The position numbers and the translations under genes are program-made. Under the pieces are notes generated by a model. It searched no databases, was not told the origin of the DNA, and was given only the letters and a program-made list of their open reading frames with translations. Shown here one piece after another: positions 23,313 to 34,861 of a stretch of 39,615 nucleotides of DNA. The stretch comes from Methanothrix harundinacea. Lineage in GTDB: Archaea > Halobacteriota > Methanosarcinia > Methanotrichales > Methanotrichaceae. Every line of letters starts with the position of its first letter. Positions within the stretch are counted from its first letter, which is position 1. Location of the stretch: positions 1-39,615 of the forward strand of contig LGFT01000026.1 in NCBI GenBank assembly GCA_001509375.1, in the 5' to 3' direction.

Positions 23313-23489
23313 TTATTTCTTCTCTTCTTCCTTCTTGCCGAAGTACTGCTGGTAAGCTGCCTCACAGGAGTCCAGACAGTCCTGACATAGCCCCTTGTAG
23401 GCCCCCTCGGGGTTTGCGAGGGTATGCACCTGAACTCTCACCGGTACCAGGGTTGGCTTAGCAAGTCCACAAAGTTCACAATCTGCCAT
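23313..23489 (-). CDS. 58-residue zinc-binding-type small protein
   Basis: A small gene: ATG 23489 to TAA 23313. The peptide starts MADCELCGLAKPTLVPVRVQ and contains 'LCQDCLDSCEAAYQQYFGKK' with a lysine/glutamate tail. Two CxxC pairs (C4/C7 and C35/C38, plus C42) about 27 residues apart form a zinc-ribbon-like site. Small zinc proteins of this kind are abundant in archaea, and some affect translation or stress responses. Its function is not known. Confidence 0.75.
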   Translation of the reverse strand: MADCELCGLAKPTLVPVRVQVHTLANPEGAYKGLCQDCLDSCEAAYQQYFGKKEEEKK

Positions 23490-23669
23490 GTAATTTCATC
23501 TCCCAGAGAGGGCCATAAACCTTTCTCCCTGTTGAACTTTTCCATCAGATCACGGCCTGGCCTCTGAGTCAGACAGATCGGCGATTCGCAAGTCGGATCG
23601 GCTTTCAGCTTTGCGCAGTTTCGTCAGAGCCAGGACAACGACTTAACCCACGAAGGCCCAAGGACCATC

Positions 23670-25900
<2,231 letters not shown>

Positions 25901-25902
<2 letters not shown>

Positions 25903-25919
25903 GAGCAGGATCTGCTCCT
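25901..25919. terminator. Hairpin at the nadM / TPR-gene convergence
   Basis: AGGAGCAG - GAT - CTGCTCCT is a perfect 8-base-pair stem with a 3-base loop, starting inside the nadM stop codon and ending 14 bases before the leftward TPR gene's stop. It is probably a bidirectional terminator structure, though no U-tract follows. Confidence 0.5.
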
Positions 25920-25932
25920 GCCCTGGAGCCTT

Positions 25933-27450
25933 CTAAGTCCCATTCTCGATGTTCAGATCGAGATCCTCAATCGTCTCTGCCTCGACGGTCTCGTTTCCGG
26001 TGTTCAGATCGAGATCCTTAATCGTCTCTGCCTCGACGGTCTCGTTTCCGGTGTTCAGATCGAGATCCTCAATCGTCTCTGCCTCGACGGCCTCGTTCCC
26101 GGTGTTCAGATCGAGATCCCCCGGGTCGCTCTCCGCGGCGAAACTCTGCAACTCTGGAACGACCACCGGCTCGGTCTCGTTCAGAAGGGGGGCGGCATCT
26201 TCAAAAGCTGCCTCAGTTTCATTTTCGGCGTCGCCCATCCCGGTTCCCGCTTCCAGAGCCCTTTCGTAACATGCGATAGCCTCTTCGTGCCACCCCAGGG
26301 CGCTGAGGGCGATCCCCTTGTTGTTCCAGGCCTGAGCATAGCCGGGATCCAGTCTGAGGGCCTCATCATAAGAGGCGACGGCCTCCTCGTAGCGGCCGAG
26401 GGAGCTGTAGGCCACCCCCCTGTTGTACCATGCTATGGCGTAGCCCGGATCGAGCTTGAGGGTCTCGTCATAGGATCGGAGGGCCTCCTCGTAGCGTCCC
26501 AGAACGCCCAGGGCGATCCCTTTGTTGTTCCAGGCCGAAGCCATGCTAGGATCCAGCCTCAAAACTTCTTCGTAGCAGGCCAAAGCCTCCTCAAACCTCC
26601 CCAGAGCGCCCAGGGCGACCCCCTGGTTGTACCAGGCTGGAGCGTTCCCCGGATCGAGCCTCAAGGCCACTTCATAGCAATCGAGAGCCTCCTCGTAGCG
26701 TCCCAGAATTCCGAGGGCGATCCCCTTGTTGTAGAGGGCCGTGATGTGGTCAGGATCGATCTCGAGGATCTTTTCATAGCAGTCGAGGGCCTCCTGATGA
26801 CGTCCAAGGGTGCCGAGGGCGATCCCCTTGTTGTTCCAGGCCTGAACGTAGCTGGGATCTAGCCTGAGGGCCTCCTCGTAACACTCGAGGGACCCGTCGT
26901 ACTGGCCCGACGCGTACAGGGATCGTCCCATGTTGTTCCAGGCCTCTTTGAGCTCCGGGTCGATCTTGACGGCTCTCGTGTAACAATTGATGGACTGGTT
27001 ATAGTCTCCGATGTTGTAAAAGATGCCGCCCTTGTTGTTCCAACCCAAGGCGTAGTCTGGATCGATCTCAAGGGCCTTATCATAAGATCGGAGCGCCTCA
27101 TCGTATCTCTCCAAGGCCTCCAAGACGATCCCCTTGTTGTTCCAGGCCGGCGAATAAGCTGGATCTATCTCCAGAGATCGGTTGTAACAATCGAGGGCAT
27201 CCTCTCGCCTTCCCAGGGCGCTGAGGGCGATCCCCTTGTTGTTCCAGGCCAGGGCGTACTCGGGGTCCAGCTCGATGGCGTTATCGTAAGCTAAAATGGC
27301 TTCATCGTATCTGCCCAGCTCCGATAGCGCCACGCCTTTGTTGTACCAGGCCAGAGGATATAGCGGATTTTCCTCCGAATACCCCTCCCCACCGGCAGGC
27401 ACAATAAATACCGAAAAGAGCGCAAAGAGCGCGAAGAGGCGAAGCTTCAT
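25933..27450 (-). CDS. Secreted tetratricopeptide (TPR) repeat protein
   Basis: A 505-residue protein with a short Sec signal peptide (MKLRLFALFALFSVFIVPAG, then GEG), followed by 11 tandem TPR units, each opening A-W-N/Y-N-K-G-I-A-L and closing L-D-P-x-Y (34-residue period, residues ~33-405). TPR solenoids bind other proteins. The C-terminal ~100 residues are acidic and end in nearly exact 17-residue repeats (DLDLNTGNETVEAETIE), each with an N-E-T glycosylation sequon. Similar secreted TPR proteins are numerous in Methanosarcinales; the partner is unknown. It converges on nadM and lies downstream of coaD. Confidence 0.85.
   Translation of the reverse strand: MKLRLFALFALFSVFIVPAGGEGYSEENPLYPLAWYNKGVALSELGRYDEAILAYDNAIELDPEYALAWNNKGIALSALGRREDALDCYNRSLEIDPAYSPAWNNKGIVLEALERYDEALRSYDKALEIDPDYALGWNNKGGIFYNIGDYNQSINCYTRAVKIDPELKEAWNNMGRSLYASGQYDGSLECYEEALRLDPSYVQAWNNKGIALGTLGRHQEALDCYEKILEIDPDHITALYNKGIALGILGRYEEALDCYEVALRLDPGNAPAWYNQGVALGALGRFEEALACYEEVLRLDPSMASAWNNKGIALGVLGRYEEALRSYDETLKLDPGYAIAWYNRGVAYSSLGRYEEAVASYDEALRLDPGYAQAWNNKGIALSALGWHEEAIACYERALEAGTGMGDAENETEAAFEDAAPLLNETEPVVVPELQSFAAESDPGDLDLNTGNEAVEAETIEDLDLNTGNETVEAETIKDLDLNTGNETVEAETIEDLDLNIENGT
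25951..26119 (-). repeat. 51-base tandem repeats in the TPR gene
   Basis: Copies start at 25951, 26002, 26053 and 26104 with an exact 51-base period (GTTCAGATCGAGATCC...); the first three are nearly identical and the fourth is partial. They encode the 17-residue acidic repeat and are likely to vary in number by slippage or recombination. Confidence 0.9.
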
Positions 27451-27584
27451 GCTTTGCCTTTTTATTGTATGAGTTGATATGGATTACGGTCGCCTGTGAG
27501 CCCGCTGGCGCCATCTGCATCCCGGCGCCCTTTGCCGGCCCGCTAGAGCTGAAAATCCTCTGAAAAGATCGTGCCTGATCGGCG

Positions 27585-28067
27585 CTAGACCACCATCTTG
27601 CCGCGAGAGACCCTGCCATGAGAATCGATCTCGCCCCCACAGATCCGGGTGGAGGAGATTCGGACATCGTCCTCGGCCATCTCGTAGTCTATCCTTACGA
27701 TCTTGAGGGGGGAGAGGCCATTTTCCCTCCTGATCTCATTGATGTTGCAGGCCATAGGCTCCGTCTCCGGCGAGACCACAATGGCGTCGTAGTCCTCCTC
27801 AATGGCAGAGCCGTATACTGTGTGAAGCATTTCGATTTCAAACTGTTCTTCCCCCAGACATCCCTTTAGGGCGTCCTTCAAGTTCCGGACCCTAGTGTCG
27901 AAGTCTTGAACTGGACGGGTTCTCTGACTGGTGGCCATCCTATCCGACGTTAGGGCGATAACCACCTCGCCCTCCACCCCTGCCACCTCAAAAGCTTTCT
28001 TTAAAAGAGCAAGATGGCCATCGTGGATGGGATCGAAGGTGCCGCCAACTGCGACTTTGGGGGCCAT
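27585..28067 (-). CDS. coaD: Phosphopantetheine adenylyltransferase (archaeal type)
   Basis: A 160-residue enzyme that adenylylates 4'-phosphopantetheine to dephospho-CoA, the penultimate step of CoA synthesis. It shows 'VAVGGTFDPIHDGHLALLKK' (4-23; H-x-G-H), 'VVSPETEPMACNINEIRREN' and 'VRISSTRI', all marks of the archaeal/eukaryotic branch. A leaderless promoter (AATTACTTATACC on the minus strand, about 28091-28103) lies 25-35 bases before the ATG at 28067. A ~95-base spacer separates it from ribL. CoA is essential for acetate activation in an acetate-using methanogen. Confidence 0.93.
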   Translation of the reverse strand: MAPKVAVGGTFDPIHDGHLALLKKAFEVAGVEGEVVIALTSDRMATSQRTRPVQDFDTRVRNLKDALKGCLGEEQFEIEMLHTVYGSAIEEDYDAIVVSPETEPMACNINEIRRENGLSPLKIVRIDYEMAEDDVRISSTRICGGEIDSHGRVSRGKMVV

Positions 28068-28163
28068 ACAGCCGCCAATGAGGGATGGTCGGTATAAGTA
28101 ATTGGCGCTTTGAGAGAGGCTCGCCAGATGGGAGCTTCTAGTTCGGTGGAAATTTGGATAAGG

Positions 28164-28625
28164 TCAACCCTTCTGGTCGGGTCGGTTCCCTCCCGGGCAG
28201 CGCTTTTCTAGGGCCTTGGCTACGATCATCCGGGAGCTGCAGAGGGGACAGGGGTCGTGCCCCTCCAACCTCACCACCTGGGCATCGATCCCCCGGGTTG
28301 CCAGCTCCTCTTTGAGGAGGACGACGTCGAAGTGCTGGTCGTAACCCAGGGTGATTATGTCGGGTTTCAGCTCCTCGATCGGCTCGAACATGTCCGTCTC
28401 GCTCCCGAGAACCGCTCTATCAACCATCTTCAGGGCCGAGACCATCAGCAATCTCTGTTCCTGGGGAATGATGGGCTTCGGCTTGTGCAAGACGTTGGCA
28501 TCCCTTGCCACGATGACCACCAGCTCGTCGCCCAGAGCTCTCGACTGCTCCAGATACATCAGATGGCCCGGGTGGAGGAGATCAAAAGTTCCCGTCGCCA
28601 GAACCCTAATCAAACCAGTCCTCAT
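28164..28625 (-). CDS. ribL: FAD synthase, archaeal RibL type
   Basis: A 153-residue HIGH-motif nucleotidyltransferase that makes FAD from FMN. Typical features are 'VLATGTFDLLHPGHLMYLEQ' (8-27), 'VVIVARDANVLHKPKPIIPQ' and 'ITLGYDQHFD'. Archaeal RibL carries C-terminal cysteines, here CPLC (~'GHDPCPLCSSRMIVAKALEK'), thought to make it redox-sensitive. Its start overlaps the end of the JAMM gene by 20 bases, which suggests translational coupling. The N-terminal MRTG is not conserved, but no better start is seen. Confidence 0.9.
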   Translation of the reverse strand: MRTGLIRVLATGTFDLLHPGHLMYLEQSRALGDELVVIVARDANVLHKPKPIIPQEQRLLMVSALKMVDRAVLGSETDMFEPIEELKPDIITLGYDQHFDVVLLKEELATRGIDAQVVRLEGHDPCPLCSSRMIVAKALEKRCPGGNRPDQKG

Positions 28626-29022
28626 CCTCCTCCTCGACGTCCACGTCCAGAATGGGAAGATCTCTTGGAAAACCCTTCCTGTCGTAACAGGTCCAGCTCT
28701 TCTCGTCGAAAGGCGGGCCTGCGATTATGTGGTAGTCTCCAGTCTTGGAGAAGAAGATCAGGTCCGTCTGGGAGGGCCGAATGTTGGAGGAGGGGTGGCT
28801 GTGGACCGATCCTGCGATCCTCATATTGGGGAGCATGTAGAGGCGCACAAGAGCGCTCTTGCTCGAAGATTCTGTTCCCGGAAGCATGATCACCTCGGTG
28901 ATGACTCCGTTTTCGGCCCTGAGAAGCCCAGCAAACTCCACAGGCAGAGTCGATCGGGAGGCCTCGAGGATGAAGTACAGCGTGTCCCTGGCTATCCCCT
29001 CTACCTCTATTTTGCGCTTCAT
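28606..29022 (-). CDS. JAMM/MPN-domain metalloprotease (Mov34-like)
   Basis: A 138-residue protein with the complete JAMM zinc motif. Counting from the GTG at 29031, E32 lies in 'VEFAGLLR', and H77-S-H79 through S87 and D90 form 'HSHPSSNIRPSQTD'. Archaeal enzymes of this kind remove SAMP ubiquitin-like modifiers or act in sulfur transfer; substrate here unknown. I place the start at ATG 29022 (GAGG eight bases upstream), with the GTG at 29031 an alternative. It has its own TATA-like box (TTTACATATAATCT, about 29054-29067), overlaps ribL by 20 bases, and ends with an acidic tail (VDVEEEDEDWFD). Confidence 0.85.
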   Translation of the reverse strand: MKRKIEVEGIARDTLYFILEASRSTLPVEFAGLLRAENGVITEVIMLPGTESSSKSALVRLYMLPNMRIAGSVHSHPSSNIRPSQTDLIFFSKTGDYHIIAGPPFDEKSWTCYDRKGFPRDLPILDVDVEEEDEDWFD

Positions 29023-29105
29023 CTCGGCCACCTCTTCATCTCAAAAATCTCCATTTACATATAATCTCCGCCGGCCCTCCACCAGCTGGGATGTCGAAGT
29101 CAGAC

Positions 29106-30086
29106 TCATTCCTCGACCTTTTCTATAATGGGCCTGAGGTGGATGCAATCTCCGGCGAGAACCCTCTCGAAGGGGCCGTCGTCCCTCCTCACCACCAGCG
29201 CCCCGTCAGCTTCCAGGGCCTCCGCGCGCCCCTCAAACTCGCCGCCTCTGGTAATGATCCTGACCCTCTGGCCCACCGTCGCGGAGCGGCGTTTCCAAGC
29301 CACATAAACCAGGTCAAAGGAGGACTCCACCTCCTCGTAGGCCCTCTCCATCTCCTCCAGAACCTTCTGGACGAGCTCCGTCCGCGAGACCTCTCTTCCG
29401 AGCAAACCGGATATGGACGTGGCCCCCCACTCCTCTGGAAGGCGAGAAGGATCGATGTTGGCATTGATCCCGATACCCACCACGGCATAGTCGAGGGAGT
29501 CGATCTCAGCCCCTATCTCGGTCAGAATCCCGCATACCTTCTTTCCGCTCACCAAGAGGTCGTTGGGCCACTTTATCCTCACATCGAGGCCGTAGAGCCC
29601 CGCCAGAGCTCGAGCTGCGGCCACCGCAGAAGCCATGTTCACCCTCGAGGCGAGGGCTGGAGGGATTTTAGGCTTCAAGATGACGCTCATCCAGATCCCG
29701 CCTTTTGGGGAATGCCAGGACCTCTCCATCCTTCCCCTGCCAGCGGTCTGGACCTCGGCAACGACCACAGTCCCGTTCTCCGCTGAGGTTGCGATCCTCC
29801 CCGCCTCAGAGTTGGTAGAAGTTACGGACGGTCGATAGATGACCGTCCTTCCCACAAACTTCGTCTCGAGACCGGCGTTGATGAGATCGGTGCTGATGAC
29901 ATCAGGGAGTGATACGAGCCGGTAGCCCCTCCTCGATGCATCTATCTCGTACCCCTCGGCCCTGAGCAGCTGAACCTGCTTCCATACGGCGGCCCTGCTG
30001 ATCCCCAGGGATTTGGCCATCTCCTGGCCGGAGTTCCAGGAGCCCAGCCTCTGGACAAGGGCACCCCTGATCTCTTCCCTGCTCAA
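29106..30086 (-). CDS. birA: Biotin-protein ligase / biotin operon repressor (BirA)
   Basis: A 326-residue bifunctional protein. The N-terminal ~60 residues form a winged helix-turn-helix ('GQEMAKSLGISRAAVWKQVQ'), so it may repress transcription as well. The catalytic domain has the biotinyl-AMP loop 'QTAGRGRMERSWHSPKGG' (113-130) and 'IKWPNDLLVSGKKVCGIL' (~170), and a C-terminal SH3-like part. It attaches biotin to the carrier subunit of biotin enzymes. It starts eight bases after pycA, so the two are one operon. Pyruvate carboxylase biotinylation (PycB, not in the window) is the likely client. Confidence 0.93.
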   Translation of the reverse strand: MSREEIRGALVQRLGSWNSGQEMAKSLGISRAAVWKQVQLLRAEGYEIDASRRGYRLVSLPDVISTDLINAGLETKFVGRTVIYRPSVTSTNSEAGRIATSAENGTVVVAEVQTAGRGRMERSWHSPKGGIWMSVILKPKIPPALASRVNMASAVAAARALAGLYGLDVRIKWPNDLLVSGKKVCGILTEIGAEIDSLDYAVVGIGINANIDPSRLPEEWGATSISGLLGREVSRTELVQKVLEEMERAYEEVESSFDLVYVAWKRRSATVGQRVRIITRGGEFEGRAEALEADGALVVRRDDGPFERVLAGDCIHLRPIIEKVEE

Positions 30087-30094
30087 AGGGCAAC

Positions 30095-31582
30095 CTACTC
30101 CTCTGAGGCGGGAGTCTCGCGATGGGACATATAGGCTCCCACTGCCGCGGATATGGCGGCGACCTTCCTTGTGTCCGCGCCCAGGGCTGAGGCGAGAGAG
30201 AGCCCCTTCTCACGCTCCGCCTCGGCGACCTTCTTCACCTCTTCCATTATGGCCTCTTCTTTGAGGAAGTTGGTGTTGATGTCGCCACGCCTGAACCTCT
30301 CATGCCGCAGGACCGCCACGTGGAAGTTTATGTTCGTCACGACCCCGGTGACGATGTACTCATAGAGGGCCCTCTCCATCCGTGAGATCGCTTCCTTTCG
30401 ATCCCTGCCCATGGCCACCACCTTCGATATCATCGAGTCGTAGTAGGGCGGGATGACAAAACCGGCGTAGACGCCGCTGTCGACCCTTATGCCTGGACCT
30501 CCAGGGCTTCTGTACCTCTTTATCCTGCCGGGCGAAGGGGCGAAGTCGTTGAGGGGGTCCTCGGCGTTGACTCGGCACTCGATGGCCCATCCCCTGATCT
30601 CGATCTCGTCCTGGGAGTAGGCGAGGGGCTCCCCGGCAGCGATCCGGATCTGCTCTTTCGCGAGGTCGACGCTCGTCACCATCTCGGTGATGGGGTGCTC
30701 TACCTGGAGCCTGGTGTTCATCTCAAGGAAGTAGTAGTCGCCCCGGGAGTACATGAACTCCACCGTGCCCGCACTCCTATAGTCGATCGCCTCCGCGGCC
30801 CGGACGGCGATCGAGCCCATCTCTTCCCGGAGCTCCGGGGTCATGATCGGCGAGGGCGACTCCTCGATCAGCTTCTGGTGGCGCCTCTGGATAGAGCACT
30901 CCCTGTCGGAGACGTAGATGGTCTTCCCCTTGGAGTCGGCCAGGACCTGAAACTCGATATGCCTTGGGTCTGCGAGATACTTCTCGACGTAGACGGTCTC
31001 ATCGCCGAAGGCGGATTTTGCAATCGACCTCGCTGAGTTCAATGCAGGACCGAGATCTTTTTCGTTCCACACGATCTTCATCCCGATGCCGCCGCCTCCG
31101 GCGGCCGGCTTGAGCATCACTGGGTAGCCGATCGCCTCTACCAGATCCCTCGTCTCCTCAGGGTCGGAGATCCCACCCTCGCTCCCCGGAATGATCGGCA
31201 CGCCCGCATTCTTCATGATATCCCTAGCGGCGATCTTGCTTCCCATCTTGTCTATGGATTGGCTGGTGGGCCCTATGAAAACTATGCCGTTCTCCTCACA
31301 GGCCCGGGCGAAGGCGGGGTTTTCAGAGAGAAAGCCGTACCCTGGGTGGATCCCCTCGGCCCCCGTCTGCTCCGCCGCCGCCAGGATTTTATCGATCCGA
31401 AGGTAGCTCTGCGAAGCTGGCGATGGACCCACGAAGACCGCCTCATCGGCGTACTTGGCGAAGAGAGCGTTCCGGTCGGCCTCGGAGTAGACCGCGACGG
31501 TGGAGATGCCTAGCTCACGGCAGGCTCTCATGATCCGTATGGCGATCTCTCCACGGTTGGCGATCAGAATCTTCTGGAACAT
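30095..31582 (-). CDS. pycA: Pyruvate carboxylase subunit A (biotin carboxylase)
   Basis: A 495-residue ATP-grasp enzyme that carboxylates biotin on the partner subunit, giving oxaloacetate from pyruvate for biosynthesis. It opens [20 protein letters not shown] and has '[20 protein letters not shown]', the ATP-binding glycine loop '[12 protein letters not shown]', '[15 protein letters not shown]', '[16 protein letters not shown]' and 'INAEDP'-like '[16 protein letters not shown]'. The ~500-residue length, without lipoyl or transcarboxylase domains, indicates the separate-subunit type of methanogens. A TATA-like AGGTTTTTAG lies ~25-35 bases upstream, in the divergent spacer with the PPOX gene. 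Confidence 0.93.
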   Translation of the reverse strand: MFQKILIANRGEIAIRIMRACRELGISTVAVYSEADRNALFAKYADEAVFVGPSPASQSYLRIDKILAAAEQTGAEGIHPGYGFLSENPAFARACEENGIVFIGPTSQSIDKMGSKIAARDIMKNAGVPIIPGSEGGISDPEETRDLVEAIGYPVMLKPAAGGGGIGMKIVWNEKDLGPALNSARSIAKSAFGDETVYVEKYLADPRHIEFQVLADSKGKTIYVSDRECSIQRRHQKLIEESPSPIMTPELREEMGSIAVRAAEAIDYRSAGTVEFMYSRGDYYFLEMNTRLQVEHPITEMVTSVDLAKEQIRIAAGEPLAYSQDEIEIRGWAIECRVNAEDPLNDFAPSPGRIKRYRSPGGPGIRVDSGVYAGFVIPPYYDSMISKVVAMGRDRKEAISRMERALYEYIVTGVVTNINFHVAVLRHERFRRGDINTNFLKEEAIMEEVKKVAEAEREKGLSLASALGADTRKVAAISAAVGAYMSHRETPASEE

Positions 31583-31649
31583 CGTCGGAGGTTTGGTGGA
31601 CCGAGGCTAAAAACCTTTGGCGAACCCGGAGACAAGCCCGGAGAAGAAG

Positions 31650-31660
31650 AAATTAATAAC
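31650..31660 (+). promoter_or_regulatory. TATA box of the PPOX-rfcL operon
   Basis: GAAATTAATAAC lies 24-34 bases before ATG 31684, so the transcript is probably leaderless. It is divergent from the pycA promoter. Confidence 0.5.
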
Positions 31661-31683
31661 CTTTCAGCCTGAGACTTGGAGCC

Positions 31684-32112
31684 ATGAAGCCGAGGGAGAT
31701 GTCAGGTGAAGAGTGCGAGGATCTGCTCGCGAAATCGATGGTAGGGAGGCTCGGCCTCTCCGGAGCCGGCCAGCCTTATGTCGTGCCGATGTCTTACGTC
31801 TACGCGGGCGGAGTCATCCTCCTCCACTCGGGCCTTCGGGGAAAGAAGCTGGAGATAGCGAGGCAGAACCCGAGGGTCGCTTTCGAGGTGGACTCCGTCG
31901 AAAGGGGAAGTTGGAAGAGCGTCATCGTCTCTGGAGAGGCCCGTCTTTCTCAAGACGCCGACGCGAAGGAGAGGCTTTTTGACGTATTCACCAAAAGCGA
32001 GATGGGCGGCCACGGAGGCAAGAACTTCCGGCGGGAGGAGATGGAGAAGATGCCGATGGTGATCTGGGAGATAGAGATCGAAGAGATGACGGGACGCGAG
32101 GGCGTCTGGTAG
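31684..32112 (+). CDS. PPOX-fold flavin-binding protein
   Basis: A 142-residue protein of the pyridoxamine-5'-phosphate-oxidase (split-barrel) superfamily. It shows 'MVGRLGLSGAGQPYVVPMSY', 'ILLHSGLRGKKLEIARQNPR' and 'VAFEVDS', the last being typical of the family. Members of this short type bind FMN or F420 and often reduce small compounds. Substrate unknown. Its TAG stop is directly followed by the rfcL ATG with no gap, so the two genes are probably translationally coupled. Confidence 0.85.
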   Translation: MKPREMSGEECEDLLAKSMVGRLGLSGAGQPYVVPMSYVYAGGVILLHSGLRGKKLEIARQNPRVAFEVDSVERGSWKSVIVSGEARLSQDADAKERLFDVFTKSEMGGHGGKNFRREEMEKMPMVIWEIEIEEMTGREGVW

Positions 32113-33648
32113 ATGACAGCCATCAAGTGGACAGAGAAGTACAGGCCCAAGAGCCTCAAGAAGGTTCTTGGGAACGGCAAGGCGATCTCAGACCTGGAGG
32201 CCTGGGCCCGGGCCTGGGAGGAGGGCGTTCCCGAGAAGAGGGCGGTCGTCTTATACGGTCCTGCAGGGGTGGGGAAGACCTCCGCAGCCCTGGCCCTCGC
32301 CGAGGAGCTCGGCTGGGACCAGATCGAGATGAACGCGAGCGACAGCAGGACCGCTGCCGCCATCGCGAAGGTGGCCGGGGCAGCCTCGCGGATGATGACC
32401 TTCTCGGGGAAAAAGAGGCTCGTCATCCTGGACGAGGCCGACAACCTCTACGGAGCCGCGGACCGGGGCGGTTCTGCTGCGATGCTGAAGCTTGTAAAAG
32501 AGACGGATCAGCCGGTGATACTGATCGCGAACGACTACTACGGCCTCTCAAAACCCCTGAGGGAGACGACCCTGGGCATTCAGTTCAGGTCCATCAGGAA
32601 GAGCACCGTGGCCTCGGTCTTAAAAGAGATCTGCAGGGCAGAGAAGGCGGGATGCACCCCGGAGATGATCGAGGAGATCGCCGAGATGGCGAACGGCGAC
32701 CTGCGTAGCGCCGTAAACGACCTCCAGGCCGCCCTGGAGGGCTCCCTTGAGCGCGGCGAGGTGGCGACGAGCGTCCGGGACTCCAAGGCCTCGATCTTCG
32801 ATGGGGTGGCCAAGATCCTGCGAGGCTCCAGCGCTTCTGAGGCGGTCAAGATCGCCTGGTCCCTGGACGAGAGCCCCGAGGACCTGGTCCACTGGGTCGA
32901 CGAGAACCTGCCCCTGGTCTACAAGCCCGCAGACCTCGCCGCCGGCTACGATCGCCTCTCCCGGGCCGACGTCTTCCTCGGACGGGTCCGAAGGCGCCAG
33001 AACTACGGCCTCTGGCGGTACGCCTCCTTCATGATGACCGCCGGGGTCCAGGCAGCCCGGACGGAGAAGAAGGGCGGCTACATCCCCTTTCGGCCTCCGA
33101 GCTACTGGCGGAGGATGGGCCAGACGAAGGGCGCAAGGCAGGTCCGGGACTCGGCGGCCAAAAAGATAGGAACTCACTGTCACATCAGCTCCCGACAGGC
33201 CAAGAGCGAGATGATGGGGTTCTTCGGCCTCCTCCTCAAAGATCCCGAGATGGGGCCGAAGGTGGCGGCCCTTCTCGGCTTTTCCGTCGAGGAGATCGCC
33301 CTCCTGATGGGGACGAAGCCGACGACCAAGAAGGTGGCGAAGCTCTACGACGCTGCCCAGGAGATCATCGAAGAGGAGAGGGTCTCGGAGATCGAGATCG
33401 CCTGGGGTGGGACTTCAAAGCCGGAGAGGGACGAAAAGAGGGAGCGGCCTCGAAGAGCGGATAAGACCAAAAAAGACGCTCTCGACGAAGACGATCCTGA
33501 GGCGGGTTCGAAGGAGATTGATTCGGAGGAGGGGCCTGTCGAGGAGGCCGAGCCGGAAGAGGCTCGATCCTCTGCGGACCAAGGCGAGGGCTCAGAGGTT
33601 GCGGAGCCGGAGAAGGACGACCGCCAGAGGTCCCTATTCGACTTCTGA
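32113..33648 (+). CDS. rfcL: Replication factor C large subunit
   Basis: A 511-residue AAA+ clamp-loader subunit that, with RfcS, loads the PCNA ring on primed DNA. Walker A is GPAGVGKTS (49-57) and Walker B LVILDEAD (103-110); 'WTEKYRPKSLKKVLGN' is the usual start. Residues ~420-500 are a charged low-complexity linker, and the extreme C-terminus is QRSLFDF, a PCNA-interacting (PIP) motif. The start is ATG 32113, immediately after the PPOX stop. A T8 tract 11 bases after the stop probably ends the transcript. Confidence 0.95.
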   Translation: MTAIKWTEKYRPKSLKKVLGNGKAISDLEAWARAWEEGVPEKRAVVLYGPAGVGKTSAALALAEELGWDQIEMNASDSRTAAAIAKVAGAASRMMTFSGKKRLVILDEADNLYGAADRGGSAAMLKLVKETDQPVILIANDYYGLSKPLRETTLGIQFRSIRKSTVASVLKEICRAEKAGCTPEMIEEIAEMANGDLRSAVNDLQAALEGSLERGEVATSVRDSKASIFDGVAKILRGSSASEAVKIAWSLDESPEDLVHWVDENLPLVYKPADLAAGYDRLSRADVFLGRVRRRQNYGLWRYASFMMTAGVQAARTEKKGGYIPFRPPSYWRRMGQTKGARQVRDSAAKKIGTHCHISSRQAKSEMMGFFGLLLKDPEMGPKVAALLGFSVEEIALLMGTKPTTKKVAKLYDAAQEIIEEERVSEIEIAWGGTSKPERDEKRERPRRADKTKKDALDEDDPEAGSKEIDSEEGPVEEAEPEEARSSADQGEGSEVAEPEKDDRQRSLFDF

Positions 33649-33658
33649 CGGGATAGAA

Positions 33659-33666
33659 TTTTTTTT
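33659..33666 (+). terminator. U-tract terminator of rfcL
   Basis: Eight consecutive T residues follow the rfcL stop. Archaeal RNA polymerase often terminates at such U-tracts without a hairpin. The convergent MAT gene ends five bases later. Confidence 0.6.
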
Positions 33667-33670
33667 GTTC

Positions 33671-34861
33671 TCAGAAGGTCTTCAGCTCGCCCTTCATCAG
33701 CTTCTCCTGGATCACTAGGATGTCGTCCAGCCACTGATTTGCTACCTCTTCTGCCTCGGACTGGACGGCGGCGAAGTTTCCTCCATCCTTAACCGTCGTC
33801 TGGATGCTGAGCATGTGGGGCTCGTCGATGGGCTTACCTATCTGGGAGAGGATCCTGACGTAGACCTCGCCGACGTCGTCCACCTCGGCCACGATCTTAT
33901 TTGCGATCTGGGTCGAGAGGAGGTTGTAGATCTTGCCCACGTGTCTTATGGGGTTCTTGCCGCTTGTCGCCTCCATGCTCATGGGCCGGTTGAGGGTGAT
34001 GAGGCCGTTGGCCCGGTTTCCTCTGCCGACGGAGCCGTCGTCGCCCATCTCTGCTGAGGTCCCCGAGACGGTGAGGTATACGGATCCGGACTCGGGGTCG
34101 TCGGCGACGTTCATCTGGACCTTCACCTCCCTTTCAGCGCAGGAGCAGACGTTCTCCTCGATCTCCCGGACGATCTCCTGCTTCGTATCCATGTAGTCGT
34201 CGAGGTCGTCAAGGTGTCTTCCGACCATGGCACAGGCCACTGTAAGGTTTATCAAATCTCCCGACCTCATGGCCATCACCTTCACGTCCTCACCGATGGC
34301 CGGAATCCTTCTCTTAAGATCCATAAGGAACCTCTCGGTGTTGTAGACGACGGTCTCAGTCTCGGAGAAGGGGGCGTAGCCGACGCCGAAGGAGGTGTCG
34401 TTGGCGCCGGGGACCTTCCTCTTGAAGACGTCCTGGAGGTCGGAGGAGCCGGTCCCGATCTTGCAGTCGAGGATGACGTGGTCGCTGACGTCGATGTTGC
34501 AGAGGACGCTTCTTATGTACTCCCTCGCGGTCCTCCGGGCGATGACGTCCACGGGTATCTCCTCTTCGCCGAAGAACCGGGTCGCCCTCCCTGAGAGGAG
34601 GACGTATATCGGCTGGATGATCTCGCCGCCACCGAAGGCGGGCCTGGATCTCCCGGCCACCACCTGAGTCTCATCGGTATTGTGGTGGAGGACAGCTCCG
34701 ACCCTCTTCTTGTACTCGTGGCATAGGGCGCAGCTGATCGACTCCGCCAGGCCGTCAGCGATGCTGTCGGGGTGGCCGATCCCCTTCCTCTCCACAAGCT
34801 CGATCATCTGCTCTTCGACTGGCTGCTGGCTTAACTTCTCGACCTTGATATTTCTCGTCAT
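33671..34861 (-). CDS. mat: Archaeal S-adenosylmethionine synthetase (MAT)
   Basis: A 396-residue enzyme making SAM from methionine and ATP, of the archaeal family that is distant from bacterial MetK. Features: '[20 protein letters not shown]' (~23-42), '[20 protein letters not shown]', '[19 protein letters not shown]', '[16 protein letters not shown]', '[20 protein letters not shown]' and '[17 protein letters not shown]'. The start is ATG 34861 with GAGGAAAGG upstream. A 66-codon upstream in-frame extension is not conserved and covers the promoter (TATA-like TTTTAATATG, ~34908-34917). It is divergent from the ArsA-like gene. Confidence 0.95.
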   Translation of the reverse strand: MTRNIKVEKLSQQPVEEQMIELVERKGIGHPDSIADGLAESISCALCHEYKKRVGAVLHHNTDETQVVAGRSRPAFGGGEIIQPIYVLLSGRATRFFGEEEIPVDVIARRTAREYIRSVLCNIDVSDHVILDCKIGTGSSDLQDVFKRKVPGANDTSFGVGYAPFSETETVVYNTERFLMDLKRRIPAIGEDVKVMAMRSGDLINLTVACAMVGRHLDDLDDYMDTKQEIVREIEENVCSCAEREVKVQMNVADDPESGSVYLTVSGTSAEMGDDGSVGRGNRANGLITLNRPMSMEATSGKNPIRHVGKIYNLLSTQIANKIVAEVDDVGEVYVRILSQIGKPIDEPHMLSIQTTVKDGGNFAAVQSEAEEVANQWLDDILVIQEKLMKGELKTF

